Of a stretch of 49,056 nucleotides of DNA, positions 48,209 to 49,056 are shown one piece after another. The notes beneath the pieces are model-generated. The model searched no databases and was not told the origin of the DNA. It was given only the letters and a program-made list of their open reading frames with translations. The DNA comes from JBIOWF01 sp044868295 (GTDB lineage Bacteria > Actinomycetota > Actinomycetes > Streptosporangiales > Streptosporangiaceae), in the NCBI GenBank assembly GCA_044868295.1, contig JBIOWF010000335.1, positions 1 to 49,056 of the forward strand, written 5' to 3'. A program made the position numbers and the translations under genes. Within the stretch, counting starts at the first letter, position 1, and each line of letters opens with the position of its first letter.

Positions 48209-49056
48209 TCACGCGCCCGTGAGAGACGCCTCCCGCACCGACTCCGCGAGCCGGTTCGGCTTCACCGCGCCCAGGCGTACGGTTTCCGCCAGGTCCCTTC
48301 CCAGCATCGCGGCGTCGAGATCGCCACGGGCCGCCAGCACCAGCAACGCGTCCACCGCCGCCGTACGCCACTCCCGGGACTTGCCGCCCAAGCCGTAGGC
48401 GAGGCCGAGATGGACCGCCGGGCCGGCGGGCCCACCGGCCTCGGCGATCACCGGCAGCAACCGCGACGCGCGATACTGGTCACCATCGGCCGCGTCCCCG
48501 AACACGTGCATGACGTGCGTGGCCGTCAGCTCCCGGTGTTCAGGCAGGATCGCGGCCCAGCTCACGGTCAGTCCCCACATGTCCGTGTCCGGATTATCCG
48601 GGCAATGGAGTAGCGCCGCGAAGGCCCCGCTCAGTTCGACGGGCGGGGTGATGGTCTGCGTTTTGGTGAGGAGGAGTTGCCCGCTGTACGGCCCCGCTTT
48701 CTGAACCGTGTGCTCAACCTTGGGATCGGGCAGCCCGCCGAGCCGCAGCCAGGTCGCGAGGCGCTGCCCCGCTGGTGAGGTGAGCCGGGAAGCCTCGGCC
48801 AGCACCTCCGGGGCGCAGTCCCGTGCCACCCGCAGCAGCGCCTGATCGAAGTCGGTCTCGCCGGGTTCCACACCGGCTTCCTCGTACGAGCGGAGGCGGC
48901 CGACGAGCACGTCCGGGTCGATCCTGCCGGTCACGTCACAGGGCGTGGCCAGCAGGAACGGCGGGCGATCATCGACGATCCGGGATAGGACCTCCAGCAG
49001 CCGTGTCGTCAGCACCCCGTCGAAACGGTTCGGGCGTCGCCCTGGACGATCTCTTT
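48209..49056 (-). CDS. DUF6493-like protein (partial, continues past the right edge)
   Basis: The frame is open to the window edge and reads ...NRFDGVLTTRLLEVLSRIVD, then PPFLLATPCDVTGRIDPDVL, FDQALLRVARDCAPEVLAEA, WAAILPEHRELTATHVMHVF and LGGKSREWRTAAVDALLVLA. It ends KPNRLAESVREASLTGA. This resembles the C-terminal part of large DUF6493 proteins, whose role is unknown. Many relatives continue past the TGA seen here, so the gene may be slightly truncated next to the fragment at 48047. A GTG at 49015 is internal, not a start. Confidence 0.65.
   Translation of the reverse strand, partial: RDRPGRRPNRFDGVLTTRLLEVLSRIVDDRPPFLLATPCDVTGRIDPDVLVGRLRSYEEAGVEPGETDFDQALLRVARDCAPEVLAEASRLTSPAGQRLATWLRLGGLPDPKVEHTVQKAGPYSGQLLLTKTQTITPPVELSGAFAALLHCPDNPDTDMWGLTVSWAAILPEHRELTATHVMHVFGDAADGDQYRASRLLPVIAEAGGPAGPAVHLGLAYGLGGKSREWRTAAVDALLVLAARGDLDAAMLGRDLAETVRLGAVKPNRLAESVREASLTGA

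Noticed and set aside
1..49056. CRISPR array, prophage or complete secondary-metabolite cluster
   Set aside because: No regularly spaced repeats with unique spacers, no phage structural genes, and no PKS/NRPS or terpene synthase genes are present.

Overview
The window is high-GC DNA with abundant GTG and TTG starts, ATGA/GTGA stop-start overlaps and typical actinomycete families: an RLC7/roadblock conservon, an AfsA hotdog protein, a DUF5753 regulator fragment, PaaX, and a P450 with its small ferredoxin. The organism is most likely a filamentous actinomycete. Streptosporangiaceae (Nonomuraea, Microbispora or Streptosporangium type) fits best, but that is an inference from gene style, not from a marker gene.

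Left part. The first 126 bases are the right end of an IS200/IS605-type TnpB element with its omega-RNA scaffold, abutting the C-terminal half of a DUF998 membrane protein. A reverse-strand conservon follows (cvnA-B-C-D, 563-5048). Next come a COG3594-like acyltransferase, a lipoprotein, a short NfeD-like ORF and a flotillin. From 9004 to 11813 lies a poorly coding island. It carries two direct copies of a 71/72-bp element with 12-bp inverted ends, a (CAGAGCCA)4 repeat inside an ORF, a coupled pair of small conserved-looking genes and a truncated DUF5753 regulator.

Middle part. Positions 11814-21364 form a cell-surface polysaccharide cluster: a CgeB/GT2 fusion glycosyltransferase, WecB, a GT4 enzyme, WecC, another glycosyltransferase and a membrane-anchored DUF4434 protein. 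Together they look able to make UDP-ManNAc and UDP-ManNAcA and build them into a polymer. Then come a NrtR-like Nudix regulator, a HisC/Pat aminotransferase, an EamA transporter, a large regulator, a MurA-type enzyme, purC-purD and corA.

Right part. An AAA ATPase with a DUF234-like end sits behind a perfect palindromic operator/promoter. It is followed by a LuxR-type two-component pair whose kinase has lost its sensor half, and an acyltransferase that has lost its N-terminal half. A TetR/AhpD-like locus has twin operators and one frameshifted gene. An AfsA homologue is coupled to a HAD phosphatase. PaaX stands beside a benzoate-CoA-ligase deletion scar and an MHS transporter. An OmpR regulator/TAXI lipoprotein/histidine kinase trio, a P450-ferredoxin operon and a partial DUF6493-like gene complete the window.

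Two themes cross the window. First, short tandem duplications repeatedly fall at the 3' ends of genes and copy the stop codon (14045, 22301, 23573, 27830, 43086, 44081). Second, several loci are visibly decaying through truncation, internal deletion or frameshift. No rRNA, tRNA, CRISPR array or complete prophage was seen.
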